NCBI RefSeq assembly: GCF_018101125.2
Contig: NZ_JAELVF020000001.1
Location: 3,406,079-3,470,078, forward strand
Direction: 5' to 3'
DNA: 64,000 nucleotides
Source: Streptomyces tardus
GTDB lineage: Bacteria > Actinomycetota > Actinomycetes > Streptomycetales > Streptomycetaceae
The position numbers were made by a program, and so were the translations under genes. Positions within the stretch are counted from its first letter, which is position 1. Each line of letters opens with the position of its first letter. Positions 43,071 to 52,872 of this stretch are shown piece after piece. The notes under the pieces were generated by a model. The model was not told where the DNA came from, did no database searches, and saw only the letters and a list, made by a program, of their open reading frames with translations.

Positions 43071-44099
43071 ATGAGGCACAGCGAACACCACCTGCCCGCG
43101 GGAACGGCCGCCCACGGGCCGTACACACTGGACATCGGCCCCGGAAGCGCGGGTTGGGGCTACTCGGCACTGCGCGTGCTGGAGCTGGCTCCCGGAGCAC
43201 GCCACGACTTCGCCACCGGCGACAGCGAGTGGATCGTGCTGCCGCTGGCGGGCGCCTGCACGGTGACGGCGGACGGCGACCGATTCGCCCTGCACGGCAG
43301 GGAGAGCGTCTTCACGGGGGTCAGCGACTTCGCCTATCTGCCGCGCGACGCGGCGGCCGGGGTGAGCAGTACGGCCGGTGGCCGCTTCGCGCTGCTCGGT
43401 GCGCGCTGTGAGCGCCGGCTGCCCGCCCGCCGCGGGCCCGCCTCCGACGTGCCGGTGGAGCTGCGGGGGAGCGGCAACTGTTCGCGCCAGGTCAACAACT
43501 TCGCCGCCGCCGACGTCTTCGGTGCCGACCGCCTGATCGCGGTGGAGGTGCTGACGCCCGGCGGCAACTGGTCCTCGTACCCGCCGCACAAACACGACGA
43601 GTGGGATCCCGGCCGCGAGTCGGAGCTGGAGGAGATCTACTACTTCGAGATCGCGCCGCACTGCGGCGAGGACGGACACACCACCGAGGGTCTCGGGTAC
43701 CAGCGGGTGACGTCCTCGGGGTCGGGCCGGAACACCGAGGTGCTCGCCGAGGTGCGTACCGGCGACGCGGTGATCATTCCGGACGGCTGGCACGGCCCGT
43801 CCATGGCCGTCCCCGGGCACACCATGTACTACCTGAACGTGATGGCCGGACCGGGTGCGGAGCGCGAGTGGCTCATCCGCGACCATCCCGACCACGCCTG
43901 GATCCGCGGCAGTTGGCGGCAGACACCGATGGACCCCCGGCTGCCCCTGTGCACCGCGCCCCTGCCCGACCCCGCCGGGCCGCCGGAGAACGCCGGGCCG
44001 CCGGAGAACGCCGGGCCGCCCGCCCCTGCCGGGCCGCCGGGTCGCCAGGGTGCGGAAGCCGGAACCGACCCGGAGCCGAACCAGGAGGTACCGCGTTGA
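43071..44099 (+). CDS. iolB: 5-deoxy-glucuronate isomerase
   Basis: 342 residues. SGNCSRQVNNF, GNWSSYPPHKHDEWDPGRESELEEIYYFEI and VIIPDGWHGPSMAVPGHTMYYLNVMAGP are the bicupin metal-binding motifs of IolB. It isomerises 5-deoxy-glucuronate to 5-dehydro-2-deoxygluconate. The last 45 residues are a non-conserved Pro/Gly/Ala tail with two identical PPENAGP repeats. The stop overlaps the TTG start of iolD. The ATG at 43071 has GGGGAAGG 9 bases upstream, with GGGAGGG even closer. Confidence 0.92.
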   Translation: MRHSEHHLPAGTAAHGPYTLDIGPGSAGWGYSALRVLELAPGARHDFATGDSEWIVLPLAGACTVTADGDRFALHGRESVFTGVSDFAYLPRDAAAGVSSTAGGRFALLGARCERRLPARRGPASDVPVELRGSGNCSRQVNNFAAADVFGADRLIAVEVLTPGGNWSSYPPHKHDEWDPGRESELEEIYYFEIAPHCGEDGHTTEGLGYQRVTSSGSGRNTEVLAEVRTGDAVIIPDGWHGPSMAVPGHTMYYLNVMAGPGAEREWLIRDHPDHAWIRGSWRQTPMDPRLPLCTAPLPDPAGPPENAGPPENAGPPAPAGPPGRQGAEAGTDPEPNQEVPR

Positions 44100-46093
44100 A
44101 CGCGCACCGCCCGCCCGCCGAACCAGCCCCGGAGCCGGCCGTCCCCGGCCCGTCCGCCCCCGGCCCCGAGCCCGGCCCGGCAGAGCCCGGTCCGTCCTCG
44201 CCCGGTCCGTCCGCGCGAGAGCAGCCGGCCACCGTGCGGCTCACCGTCGCGCAGGCGCTGGTCCGCTTCCTCGCCGCCCAGCACAGCGAACGCGACGGAG
44301 TGCGGCGGCGGTTGGTCGACGCGGTCTGGGGCATCTTCGGCCACGGCAACGTCGCGGGCCTGGGCCAGGCGCTTCTGGAGGAACGGCAGCGGATGCGCTT
44401 CCTCCAGGGCCGCAACGAGCAGGCCATGGTGCATGCGGCCACCGGCTTCTCGCGGCACAGCAACCGGCTCCGCGTCCAGGCCGTCACCACCTCCATCGGC
44501 CCGGGCGCCACCAACCTCGTCACCGGCGCCGCGCTGGCCACGGTCAACCGGCTGCCGGTGCTGCTGCTGCCCGGCGACACCTTCGCCGGCCGCCCCGCCG
44601 AACCGGTGCTCCAGCAGCTGGAGTCGCCGGTTGCGGGCGACATCTCGGTCAACGACTGCCTGCGGCCGGTCTCCCGCTACTTCGACCGGATCACCCGTCC
44701 CGAGCAGTTGATCCCGGCCGCCCTGCGCGCGATGCGCGTCCTGACCGACCCCGCCGACACCGGTGCCGTCACCCTGGCGCTGCCCCAGGACGTACAGGCC
44801 GAGGCGTACGACTGGCCGGTGGAGTTCTTCGCCGAACGCACCTGGCACGTGCGGCGCCCGCCTGCCGAACCGGCCGCGCTCGCGGCGATCGCGGCGGCGC
44901 TGCGGACCGCGCGGCGGCCACTGCTGGTCGCCGGTGGCGGCGTGCGGTACGCCGAGGCGGAAGCGGCGCTCGCCACCTTCGCGGAGGCCACGGGCGTGCC
45001 CGTCGCCACCACCCAGGCGGGCAAGGGGGCGCTGCCGGGCGACCACGAGCAGGAGGTGGGCGGCATCGGGCACACCGGCACCGAGGTGGCCGCCGAACTC
45101 GCCCGTACCGCCGATCTGGTGCTCGGGGTGGGCACCCGCTGGTCGGACTTCACCACGGCCTCGCACACCCTCTTCGCCCACCCCGGGGTGCGGTTCGTCA
45201 ACCTCAACGTCGCCGCCCCGGACAGCGCCAAACTCGCCGCGCTCCCGTTGGTCGCCGACGCCCGCGCCGGACTGGAGGCACTCACCGAGGAGCTGGCCGG
45301 CCACCGGGTCGACGCCGACTACCTGGCCGAGTACCGGGCGGGCCGGGCGGAAGCCGACCGGCAGACCGCGGAGCTGTGCGCGGCGCCCGGCCCGGACGCG
45401 CGTCCCACACAGGCCCAACTCCTCGGCGAGCTGCGGGCGCAGCTCACTCCCGAGGACGTGATCGTCAACGCCGCCGGATCGCTGCCCGGCGATCTGCACC
45501 GCCACTGGCGGGCGGACAACTCCCGCCAGTACCACCTGGAGTACGGCTACTCCTGCATGGGATACGAGATCCCGGCCGCGCTCGGGGTCAAGCTGGCCTC
45601 CCCGGGGGCCGGGGTCTGGGCGCTGGTCGGCGACGGCACGTATCTGATGCTGCCCGGCGAGCTGGTCACCGCCGTCCAGGAGGGTCTGGACATCCGGCTC
45701 GTACTGGTGCAGAACCACGGGTACGCCTCGATCGGCGGGCTCTCCGAGGCCACCGGCGGCGAGCGGTTCGGTACCGACTACCGCTACCGCGACGCCGAGG
45801 GCGGCTACACCGGCGACCCGCTGCCGGTCGATCTCGCCGCCAACGCGGCCTCGCTCGGACTGACCGTCCGACGGGCCGCGACGGTCGGGGAGTTGCGCGA
45901 GGCGCTGGCGGCGGCGCGCACGGCGACCGGCCCGTTCTGCGTGTACGTGGAGACCGGCCCGCCCGCGGCGGGCGGGCCCGCTCCTGCGGCCTGGTGGGAC
46001 GTACCGGTCGCGGAGGTCGCCGCACGCCCGGCCGCCCGCGCGGCGCGCACGGAGTACGAGCGCCGCGTCGCCGACCGCGTACGGCACCTGTGA
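44096..46093 (+). CDS. iolD: 3D-trihydroxycyclohexane-1,2-dione hydrolase, TPP-dependent
   Basis: 665 residues. RLTVAQALVRFLAAQ, FGHGNVAGLGQAL and RNEQAMVHAATGFSR start the first TPP domain (catalytic Glu in NEQ). LVGDGTYLMLPGELVTAVQ with the later NHGYASIGGLS is the pyrophosphate-binding domain. It opens the inositol ring to 5-deoxy-glucuronate. The start is TTG (TTGA overlap with the iolB stop), supported by AGGAGGTA 7 bases upstream. About 45 N-terminal residues are Pro/Gly/Ser repeats not belonging to the enzyme fold and mirror the tail of IolB. Confidence 0.93.
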   Translation: MNAHRPPAEPAPEPAVPGPSAPGPEPGPAEPGPSSPGPSAREQPATVRLTVAQALVRFLAAQHSERDGVRRRLVDAVWGIFGHGNVAGLGQALLEERQRMRFLQGRNEQAMVHAATGFSRHSNRLRVQAVTTSIGPGATNLVTGAALATVNRLPVLLLPGDTFAGRPAEPVLQQLESPVAGDISVNDCLRPVSRYFDRITRPEQLIPAALRAMRVLTDPADTGAVTLALPQDVQAEAYDWPVEFFAERTWHVRRPPAEPAALAAIAAALRTARRPLLVAGGGVRYAEAEAALATFAEATGVPVATTQAGKGALPGDHEQEVGGIGHTGTEVAAELARTADLVLGVGTRWSDFTTASHTLFAHPGVRFVNLNVAAPDSAKLAALPLVADARAGLEALTEELAGHRVDADYLAEYRAGRAEADRQTAELCAAPGPDARPTQAQLLGELRAQLTPEDVIVNAAGSLPGDLHRHWRADNSRQYHLEYGYSCMGYEIPAALGVKLASPGAGVWALVGDGTYLMLPGELVTAVQEGLDIRLVLVQNHGYASIGGLSEATGGERFGTDYRYRDAEGGYTGDPLPVDLAANAASLGLTVRRAATVGELREALAAARTATGPFCVYVETGPPAAGGPAPAAWWDVPVAEVAARPAARAARTEYERRVADRVRHL

Positions 46094-46321
46094 GCCCGCC
46101 CGCCGCGCCCGTCCGGCCCGCGCGCGTCCCGCCCGTCCGGCTCGTCCCGCCCGTCACTGCCCGGCAGGCCCGTTCCGTCCGCCGCTCCCGTCCTCGTCAC
46201 CGTCCGGGAGAGTCCCGTCCGGGACAGTGCCGTACGCGGTGGCGCTCGAACCGCTGACCAACCCGACCCGCAGCTCGACCCGCAGCCCGTCCGCCGGGCC
46301 CGTAGAGAGGAAGGTGGTCCC

Positions 46322-47836
46322 GTGACCACCGAGCAGCATCCCGTTCTCGGCCACTGGATCAACAACCGTTCGCTGCCGGGCGGTTCGGGCCGGGAGGCGC
46401 CGTTGCACAATCCCGCCGACGGCACCCGCACCGGTTCGGTGGCGCTGGCCTCGGCCACCGAGGTGGACACCGCCGTCGCCGCCGCGGTGGCGGCCGGGCC
46501 GGGCTGGCGCGCGACCTCGCTCTCGCGCCGCACCGGGCTGCTCTACCGCTACCGCGAGCTGCTCGCCGCCCGCCGCGAGGAGGTGGCCCGCCGGATCACC
46601 GCCGAGCACGGAAAGGTGCACTCGGACGCGCTCGGAGAGGTGGCCCGGGGGCTGGAGATCGTCGAACTCGCCTGCTCCGCGCCGGAGAAGCTCAAGGGCG
46701 AGCTGTCCACCGAGGTCTCCGCCCGGATCGACGTCTCCTCGCTGCGGCAGCCGCTCGGCGTCGTCGCGGGCATCACCCCGTTCAACTTCCCGGCGATGGT
46801 GCCGCTCTGGATGTTCCCGCTGGCCGTGGTGTGCGGGAACACCTTCCTCCTCAAACCCAGCGAGAAGGACCCGACAGCGGCCCGGTACCTCGCCGAACTC
46901 GCCGCCGAGGCGGGCTTTCCGCCCGGGGTGCTGAACGTCGTCAACGGCGACCGGGAGGCCGTCGAGGCGCTGCTGGACCACCCCGACATCGCCGCCGTCT
47001 CCTTTGTCGGCTCCACCGAGGTCGCCCGGGCCGTGCAACTGCGCGCGGTCGGCGCGGGCAAGCGCGTGCAGGCGCTCGGCGGCGCCAAGAACCACATGGT
47101 CGTCCTCCCCGACGCCGACCTCGACCACGCCGCCGACCAGGCCGTGAACGCCGCGTACGGCTCCGCGGGCGAGCGCTGCATGGCGATCTCGGTGGTGGTG
47201 GCCGTGGGCGCGATCGGCGACGAGCTGGTGCGGCGCATCGCGGAGCGGGCGGAACGGCTGAGGATCGGCCCCGGCGACGATCCGGCGTCCGAGATGGGCC
47301 CGTTGATCAGCCGCGAGCACCGCGACCGGGTGGCCGCCTATGTGCACAACGCCCCGGAGCAGGGCGCCGAGGTGGTGGTGGACGGCACCGGCTACCGGGT
47401 GCCCGACCATCCGGACGGCTACTACCTGGGCGTCAGTCTGCTCGACCGTGTGTCCACGGACGCCGACGCCTACCGGGACGAGATCTTCGGGCCGGTGCTC
47501 GCCGTGGTGCGCGTCGGGACGTACGAGGAGGCCGTCGCTCTGGTCAACGGCTCGCGCTGGGGCAACGGCGCGGCCGTCTTCACCCGCGACGGCGGCGCGG
47601 CCCGCCGCTTCCAACTGGAGGTGGAGGCAGGCATGGTGGGCGTGAACGTACCGATCCCGGTCCCGGTCGGGGCGCACTCCTTCGGCGGTTGGAAGGATTC
47701 GCTCTTCGGCGATCTGCACATCTACGGCAACGACGGCATCGCCTTCTACACCCGCGGCAAGGTCGTCACCACCCGCTGGCCGGACCCCTCGGACGCGGGC
47801 GTCGACCTCGGCTTCCCGCGACACGACCGGCCGTGA
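46322..47836 (+). CDS. mmsA: Methylmalonate-semialdehyde dehydrogenase (IolA/MmsA)
   Basis: 504 residues, the normal size. ITPFNFPAMVPLWMFPLAVVCGNTFLLKPSE and VSFVGSTEVARAV form the NAD site; AYGSAGERCMAIS holds the nucleophilic Cys. GVNVPIPVPVGAHSFGGWKDSLFGD is the MMSDH-specific C-terminal motif. It converts malonate or methylmalonate semialdehyde to acetyl- or propionyl-CoA, the last step of inositol breakdown and also of valine degradation. GTG start with AGAGGAAGG upstream. It is separated from iolD by 228 bases, so it may have its own promoter. Confidence 0.94.
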   Translation: MTTEQHPVLGHWINNRSLPGGSGREAPLHNPADGTRTGSVALASATEVDTAVAAAVAAGPGWRATSLSRRTGLLYRYRELLAARREEVARRITAEHGKVHSDALGEVARGLEIVELACSAPEKLKGELSTEVSARIDVSSLRQPLGVVAGITPFNFPAMVPLWMFPLAVVCGNTFLLKPSEKDPTAARYLAELAAEAGFPPGVLNVVNGDREAVEALLDHPDIAAVSFVGSTEVARAVQLRAVGAGKRVQALGGAKNHMVVLPDADLDHAADQAVNAAYGSAGERCMAISVVVAVGAIGDELVRRIAERAERLRIGPGDDPASEMGPLISREHRDRVAAYVHNAPEQGAEVVVDGTGYRVPDHPDGYYLGVSLLDRVSTDADAYRDEIFGPVLAVVRVGTYEEAVALVNGSRWGNGAAVFTRDGGAARRFQLEVEAGMVGVNVPIPVPVGAHSFGGWKDSLFGDLHIYGNDGIAFYTRGKVVTTRWPDPSDAGVDLGFPRHDRP

Positions 47837-47906
47837 ACGATCATTCGGCGCCGGATGCGGGGGCGCACACCGGGCACCCCGCGCTCCTCTCATACGCTCG
47901 GCACTC

Positions 47907-50282
47907 ATGAGGTCCTCCACACCGCCGGAGCCCCCGGAGCCGTCCGACTCCCCGGAGCCGTCCGACCACCCGACGCGCCCCGACTCCCCGGCGCCGACGA
48001 ACTCGGCCGCGCTATCGGCCGGTCGGAAGCGGTCTGCCGGACAGGAGCGATCGGCCGGTCGGGAGCGGTCCGAGTCCGGGGGCGAGGGCGCGCAGCGGGG
48101 GCGCTCGGCTGCGCCCGGCTCCACATCCCGCGGGCCCCGCCGCCGGGCCTCCACCGTCTTCGGATGGCCGCGTGCGATACGGGACGCGGGACGCGCCGGG
48201 CTGCGCGTCGAACGGGCCTCCCTCAACCCGCTGTTGGCACTGCGCGGCGCCGCCGGAGTCGCCGTCATCCTGGCGCTGACGCTGTGGTGGGGTACCCCAG
48301 GGCTCGCGGTGTCCTCCGCCTTCGGCGCCTTCGCCTCCGGCATCGCCACCTTCCAGCGCAGCTTCCACCCCAGGCCCGCGCTGGCGCTGGCCGCCGCGCT
48401 GGGGCTGTCGGTGAGCGCCTTTCTGGGCTACGTGCTGGCTGGCAACCTGCCGGCGTTCCTGTGTCTGCTGGCGCTCTGGGCGTTCGGCGCCGGGATGGCG
48501 TGGACCTTCGGCGCGGTCCCCGGCGTCGTCGGCGCCTTCACGGTCGCGATGATGCTGGTGGTGGTGACCCTCCCGGCGACCGTGTGGGAGGCCGCCCAGC
48601 ACGCCTCGCTCATCGCGCTGGGCGGCGTCGTCCAGGCCGGGCTGATCGTGATCTTCCCGGTGCGGCGGTGGGGCGCGCAGCGCGACGCGCTGGCCGACGC
48701 GCTCGCCGGGGTCGCCGACTTCGCGCGCCAGCTCCGCGAGGAGCCCACGCTGCCCTTCGACCCGGAACCGCTCATGTGGGCGCGCACCGCCGCCCGGCTG
48801 ACGCCCGGCCAGGCGCGGCGCAGGCCGGCGCAGCTCTCCGGCTACCGAACCCTCGCCGAGCGCTTCCGCGCCGTGCTCGCGGCGCTCGCCGACCCGCTCG
48901 GCGGCGTACCCGACTACGGCCCGGAGCGCGAGCGGGTGCGCGATCTGCTGCGCGCCGCCGGCACCGTACTGGACGCGGTCGCCCGCGCCGTGCGCCGGGG
49001 GGAGACGCCGACCGTACCGGCCTCCGCACTGGAGGTGCTGCGCGTCCCCGCCGACGGGCCGGTGCTGCCGCCCGGTCCCGCCCGGAAGGCCGCGCTGCGG
49101 TTGATCGCCCTCACCGAGGAGGCGGTCGACGCCGCCGGCGGCCCGCTGGAGGTGACGGACCGGGGCGGCGAACACTGGGTACGCGACCGGCTCGGCCCCG
49201 GTGTCGTACGGGTCGCAGCCCGCGCGGTGCGGCGCGAACTGCGCCTGGACTCACCGGTGTTCCGGCACGCGCTCCGGCTCGCCGCGGTCATCGTGGCAGG
49301 CGGGCTGCTCGGCCAGGCGCTGCCCTCCGAGCACGGGTACTGGATCGCCCTCACCATCGTCACCGTGCTGCGGCCCGACTTCACCGACACCGTGGGCAGG
49401 GGCGCGGCGCGTCTGGTCGGTACGGTCGTCGGTGTCGCGACCGCCGGTCTGGTGCTCGCGCTCAGCCATCCCGGCGTGTATCTGGCGGCCGGCTGGTCGC
49501 TGCTCTCCGTCTTCCTGCTCTATCTGCTGATCCGCACCGGCTTCACCGTGGTCTCCGCCTGCGCCGGCGCGTACGTCGTCTTCCTGCTCGGCATCGCCGG
49601 CCAGGACTGGGCCCAGACGGTGCCCGAGCGCATCGAACTCACCCTGGTGGGCGGGCTGCTGGCGCTGGTGTCGTACGCCCTCTTCCCGAGCTGGGAGACG
49701 CCCCGGCTGCGGGTGCGGCTCGGCGACTGGCTCGCCGCCGTCGCGACCTACGCCGCCACCGTGCTCACCGACTACGCCGACCCGAACCCGAACCCGAAGA
49801 CCGAACAGCGCGCCAGACAAGCGCTGTTGGACGTGCGCGCCGCGCGGATGGAGTGGGAGCAGACCACCGACCGCGCCGCCGCCGAACCGGTGCGTGCCCG
49901 CGGCCTCTCCCGCCGCGCAGCCGCCGACGCCCACGACTCGCTGATCACCGCGGGCCGGGCCGCGAGTCTGCTGGAGTCCCAACTCGCGCACCACGCAGGC
50001 TCGTTCGCACTGAGCGAGCACTCCGGGGAGAGCGCGATGGCGCACGACCCCGGCGCCGAGCAGTTCGCCCGTGTGCTGCTCGCGGCGGCGGAACCGGCGG
50101 CCCAGGCCGTGCGCGAGGGCCGTACCCCGGACTGGACGGAGGTCCAGGAGTCGCTGGGGGAGTGGCGGGACAACACCGAGCTGCCGGACAGCATCGCGCT
50201 GCGGGTGGCGGAGCTGGTCACCGACTCGTTCGTGGAGGTCGCGACCGCCACCCGGGGCCGCAGCTCCCCGGCGCCGGAGTGA
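47907..50282 (+). CDS. FUSC-family (aromatic acid exporter-like) membrane protein
   Basis: 791 residues. A roughly 90-residue disordered, charged Ser/Pro-rich N-terminus precedes two clusters of membrane helices (about residues 105-255 and 445-590), each followed by a soluble region. LRLAAVIVAGGLLGQALPSEHGYWIALTIVTVLRPDFTDTVGRGAARLVGTVVG is the conserved second-half FUSC motif with RP and G-x-x-x-G. The family includes YccS and AaeB-like proteins; the transported substrate is unknown. It starts 70 bases after mmsA on the same strand and could be co-transcribed, but a link to inositol is not evident. Confidence 0.87.
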   Translation: MRSSTPPEPPEPSDSPEPSDHPTRPDSPAPTNSAALSAGRKRSAGQERSAGRERSESGGEGAQRGRSAAPGSTSRGPRRRASTVFGWPRAIRDAGRAGLRVERASLNPLLALRGAAGVAVILALTLWWGTPGLAVSSAFGAFASGIATFQRSFHPRPALALAAALGLSVSAFLGYVLAGNLPAFLCLLALWAFGAGMAWTFGAVPGVVGAFTVAMMLVVVTLPATVWEAAQHASLIALGGVVQAGLIVIFPVRRWGAQRDALADALAGVADFARQLREEPTLPFDPEPLMWARTAARLTPGQARRRPAQLSGYRTLAERFRAVLAALADPLGGVPDYGPERERVRDLLRAAGTVLDAVARAVRRGETPTVPASALEVLRVPADGPVLPPGPARKAALRLIALTEEAVDAAGGPLEVTDRGGEHWVRDRLGPGVVRVAARAVRRELRLDSPVFRHALRLAAVIVAGGLLGQALPSEHGYWIALTIVTVLRPDFTDTVGRGAARLVGTVVGVATAGLVLALSHPGVYLAAGWSLLSVFLLYLLIRTGFTVVSACAGAYVVFLLGIAGQDWAQTVPERIELTLVGGLLALVSYALFPSWETPRLRVRLGDWLAAVATYAATVLTDYADPNPNPKTEQRARQALLDVRAARMEWEQTTDRAAAEPVRARGLSRRAAADAHDSLITAGRAASLLESQLAHHAGSFALSEHSGESAMAHDPGAEQFARVLLAAAEPAAQAVREGRTPDWTEVQESLGEWRDNTELPDSIALRVAELVTDSFVEVATATRGRSSPAPE

Positions 50283-50294
50283 CGCCGGGGCGAC

Positions 50295-50347
50295 GCCGTG
50301 AAGCCGTGAAGCCGTGAAGCCGTGACGCCGTGACGCCGTGACGCCGT
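50295..50347. repeat. 8-bp tandem repeat, six copies plus a partial
   Basis: GCCGTGAA occurs three times, then GCCGTGAC three times, then GCCGT, starting 12 bases after the FUSC stop. Copy number is likely to vary between strains. Confidence 0.85.
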
Positions 50348-50471
50348 TTCGAGCCGCTGGGCGAGGACCCGCACTCGGTCGTCCGCACTCGCCCGGCCCG
50401 GCCGGGTGCGAACCGGGCCGGTGGGGCCGAGCGACACCCCGCCCGGCTCGCACCCCACCCCGCTCGAATCG

Positions 50472-51122
50472 TCAGAACGCCGAACTCCCGCCCGACGGCC
50501 CTGTGTCGTCCGTGCCGGGGCTCGGCCCTGTGACGGCACCGAGCAGTCGGTAGAGCCTTGCACCGGCAACGTCGTTCGCCTGTGTCACGGGTGCGTAGAG
50601 CAGTCCACGCGTACTGTCGCCGCTCACGAAAACGTGAGCGGTGCCCGCGCCGGCGGGCGGAGACGCCCGCAACCGGTCGGCGGTGGCCTCGGCCCATCGC
50701 ACGGCATCGGACGCCGGCCCGCTCTCGGCGCGTGCCACGATCACGTCGGTCGTGTCCGCGCCGACGCCGTCGGGCACGACGGTGTGCGCCAGCCGACAGC
50801 GGATCAGCCCGGGACGCCGGATCCCCGGGACCTCGCGGTCGATGCTGCCGACCATCTCGGCCCGGTGTTCGCGGACGAAGGCGAGAAGGGCGTCGTCGTC
50901 GGCCCACTGCGCGACACTGAGCAGCACCCGCCCGTCCGCGCTTGCGAAGCAGCTGAGCCGCAGGAAAGCCTCGGGGCGAAACCTGGCCGACAGCTCGCCC
51001 CACTCCTCGAGCAGCGCACGGCCCGCCCGGCGCTGCCGGTCCGGCGTGTCCACGATCCACTCGCTGATCAGGGTGGTCCCGGCGTCGGGGCGGGCCAGAT
51101 CCGGCAGCTGAAGCGTTGTCAC
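50472..51122 (-). CDS. Antibiotic biosynthesis monooxygenase (ABM)-domain protein
   Basis: 216 residues. Residues about 10-105 (TTLISEWIVDTPDRQRRAGRALLEEW, FLRLSCFASADGRVLLSVAQWADDDALLAFV) fit a ferredoxin-like ABM domain, and the second half (ALIRCRLAHT..., TDVIVARAESGPASDAVRWAE) looks like a diverged second copy. Some ABM proteins oxygenate polyketides or degrade haem; others are not catalytic. The GTG at 51122 has AGGAGG 5 bases upstream, a strong ribosome-binding site that rules out the longer in-frame reading. The function here is unassigned; it is not inside a recognisable cluster. Confidence 0.7.
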   Translation of the reverse strand: MTTLQLPDLARPDAGTTLISEWIVDTPDRQRRAGRALLEEWGELSARFRPEAFLRLSCFASADGRVLLSVAQWADDDALLAFVREHRAEMVGSIDREVPGIRRPGLIRCRLAHTVVPDGVGADTTDVIVARAESGPASDAVRWAEATADRLRASPPAGAGTAHVFVSGDSTRGLLYAPVTQANDVAGARLYRLLGAVTGPSPGTDDTGPSGGSSAF

Positions 51123-51123
51123 A

Positions 51124-51500
51124 CGAACCTCCTGGCGTCGTCGTGTGCCCAGCATGAAACCTGAAGTGCAGTTGAGGTCAAGCCTCGGCCCCGGGCCCCG
51201 GGCCCCGGGCCCCTTGGGTTCTAACGGGCCCCGGGGCGCTGGGCGAGGACCGCTTCGACGGGAGGACGAGGAGGCCGTTCTCACCCGGCGTCGAGACCTC
51301 GAAGACCCCGAAGACCCCGAAGACACCCTCGTCGAGGGGCCCTTGACGAGGGGAGCCGCCGAACGGCATACAGCCGCCGGAGGTCCTCGACAGGCATCAC
51401 CGACCGCCGCCGTTTCGGCGCCCGACCGCAGACACACTCCGATCGTCCTCCGAGGCCAACCCCGGAGGACTTGCGAACTCGCCCCCTAAGCTGGCCGCCT
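51124..51500. repeat. Repeat-rich spacer before the propeller-like gene
   Basis: A 377-base divergent gap without a supported gene. It holds GGCCCCG repeats (51187-51213, 7-bp period) and three GAAGACCCC-type 9-bp units at about 51301-51325. The ABM promoter lies at the left end and that of the next gene at the right end. Confidence 0.6.
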
Positions 51501-52871
51501 ATGGCTCATCCCGACCGCAACCACCCCGTACCGGGCCCCGGCGCGTCCGCGGTGCCCGAGGGCCGGCGCGTCCGGTCGGCGGCCCTGCTGACCGCGTTCC
51601 TGGTGCTCGTCGTGGTGGCGGTGCTGGTCGTGGTCCTGCCGGGCGAGCAGGCCGAGGACGACCGGGACGCCTGCCGTCCGCTGAAGGTCACCGGCTGGGA
51701 GCCGGAGTCCCGCCTCACCGGCGAGTTCGCCCGCTACGGCGACAACAACAACAGCCTCGACGACTGGACCGGCGGCGACGGCAACCGCAGCGTCGCGCTG
51801 CCCGACGGCCGTACGCTCTGGCTGGCCGCCGACACCTTCCTCGACGCGGTGCAGAACGGCCGCACTCGCCAGGACCCGCGCTGGGTGCGCAACTCCGCCC
51901 TCGTCATGTCGCCCGACGGCACCCTCGAACGCACCGTGCTCGCCGACGGCCCGTCCGGCTTCTTCCCCGGCCTCGCGACACCCGACGGGCGCGAGGTCTG
52001 GCGCTGGCCGGGCGGCGGGACCGTGGAGCCGAGGGAGCCGGGCTCCGGCGAGGAGGTGCTGCGGGTCGTGCTCTGGCAGCGCGAGAGCGCGCAGGCACCG
52101 TGGGCCTTCGGGATGCCGCGTGCCAGCGAGGTCGCCACGATCAGCCTGCCGGACCTGAAGCTGGAGTCCATCGAGTCGATCGACGTGCCGGTCTCCCAGA
52201 ACCCGGCCGAACGCGTGCTGTACGGCACCACCGTGCTCACCGAGGGCCGGTGGACGTATGTCTTCGGCGCGGACGAGCGCACCGCGCTCGGTCAGGCCTC
52301 CGAGGCGCACGTCGCCAGGGTGCCGCGCGGCTCGCTGGCCGACCGCGACCGGTGGCGGTACTGGGACGGCCGGGCGTGGCAGCGTGACGCCGCCCGCTCC
52401 GATGCCCTGCTGGTCGGAGGTTCCGACAGCGGGCGCGGTGCCACCAACACATTCTCCGTCGCTCGTCGGGGCGGCACCTGGCTGCTGTTCACCGCGGACG
52501 CCGGCGGCCCGGACGGCCGCGGACTGACCCATGTCGCCTCGTACTGGGCCTGTTCGCCGCAGGGCCCCTGGCACGGGCCGAGCGACGCGCTCACCCCGCC
52601 GCTGCCGAAGGGCGCCGAGGGCCGCCGGGCGCTGGCGTACAACCCGCAGGCACACGGCGACCTCGACACCGGGGGCGGCGGGGACGGTACGGACGGCGGG
52701 GGCGCGGACGACGGGCTGGTGCTCGGCTACGACGTCAACGTCCCCGACCAGGTCTCGGCCGTGCACGAGGACGTGGAGCTCTACCGCCCGCGGTTCGTGA
52801 CGCTCCGGCTCGGCGAACGCCGCCCGGCCGGCCGCGAGTTGCCGCGCCCGCGTCCGCGCCGCCGGCGTTAG
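51501..52871 (+). CDS. Membrane-anchored beta-propeller-like protein (DUF4185-like)
   Basis: 456 residues. A short cytoplasmic N-terminus is followed by one transmembrane segment (ALLTAFLVLVVVAVLVVVL, about residues 28-46) and an extracellular domain. That domain has repeated strands such as RTLWLAADTFLDAVQNG, RWVRNSALVMSPDG, WTYVFGADE and YWACSPQGPWHGPSDAL, resembling the propeller of DUF4185/GH43-like proteins. I recognise the general fold type, not a function. A Gly/Asp-rich stretch and a basic C-terminus (RPRPRRRR) follow. Its end lies 1 base from the end of the convergent nhaA gene. Confidence 0.65.
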   Translation: MAHPDRNHPVPGPGASAVPEGRRVRSAALLTAFLVLVVVAVLVVVLPGEQAEDDRDACRPLKVTGWEPESRLTGEFARYGDNNNSLDDWTGGDGNRSVALPDGRTLWLAADTFLDAVQNGRTRQDPRWVRNSALVMSPDGTLERTVLADGPSGFFPGLATPDGREVWRWPGGGTVEPREPGSGEEVLRVVLWQRESAQAPWAFGMPRASEVATISLPDLKLESIESIDVPVSQNPAERVLYGTTVLTEGRWTYVFGADERTALGQASEAHVARVPRGSLADRDRWRYWDGRAWQRDAARSDALLVGGSDSGRGATNTFSVARRGGTWLLFTADAGGPDGRGLTHVASYWACSPQGPWHGPSDALTPPLPKGAEGRRALAYNPQAHGDLDTGGGGDGTDGGGADDGLVLGYDVNVPDQVSAVHEDVELYRPRFVTLRLGERRPAGRELPRPRPRRRR

Positions 52872-52872
52872 A

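Noticed and set aside
46154..48349. Minus-strand open frame opposite mmsA and the FUSC gene start
   Set aside because: It spans two well-supported plus-strand genes and lacks any domain.
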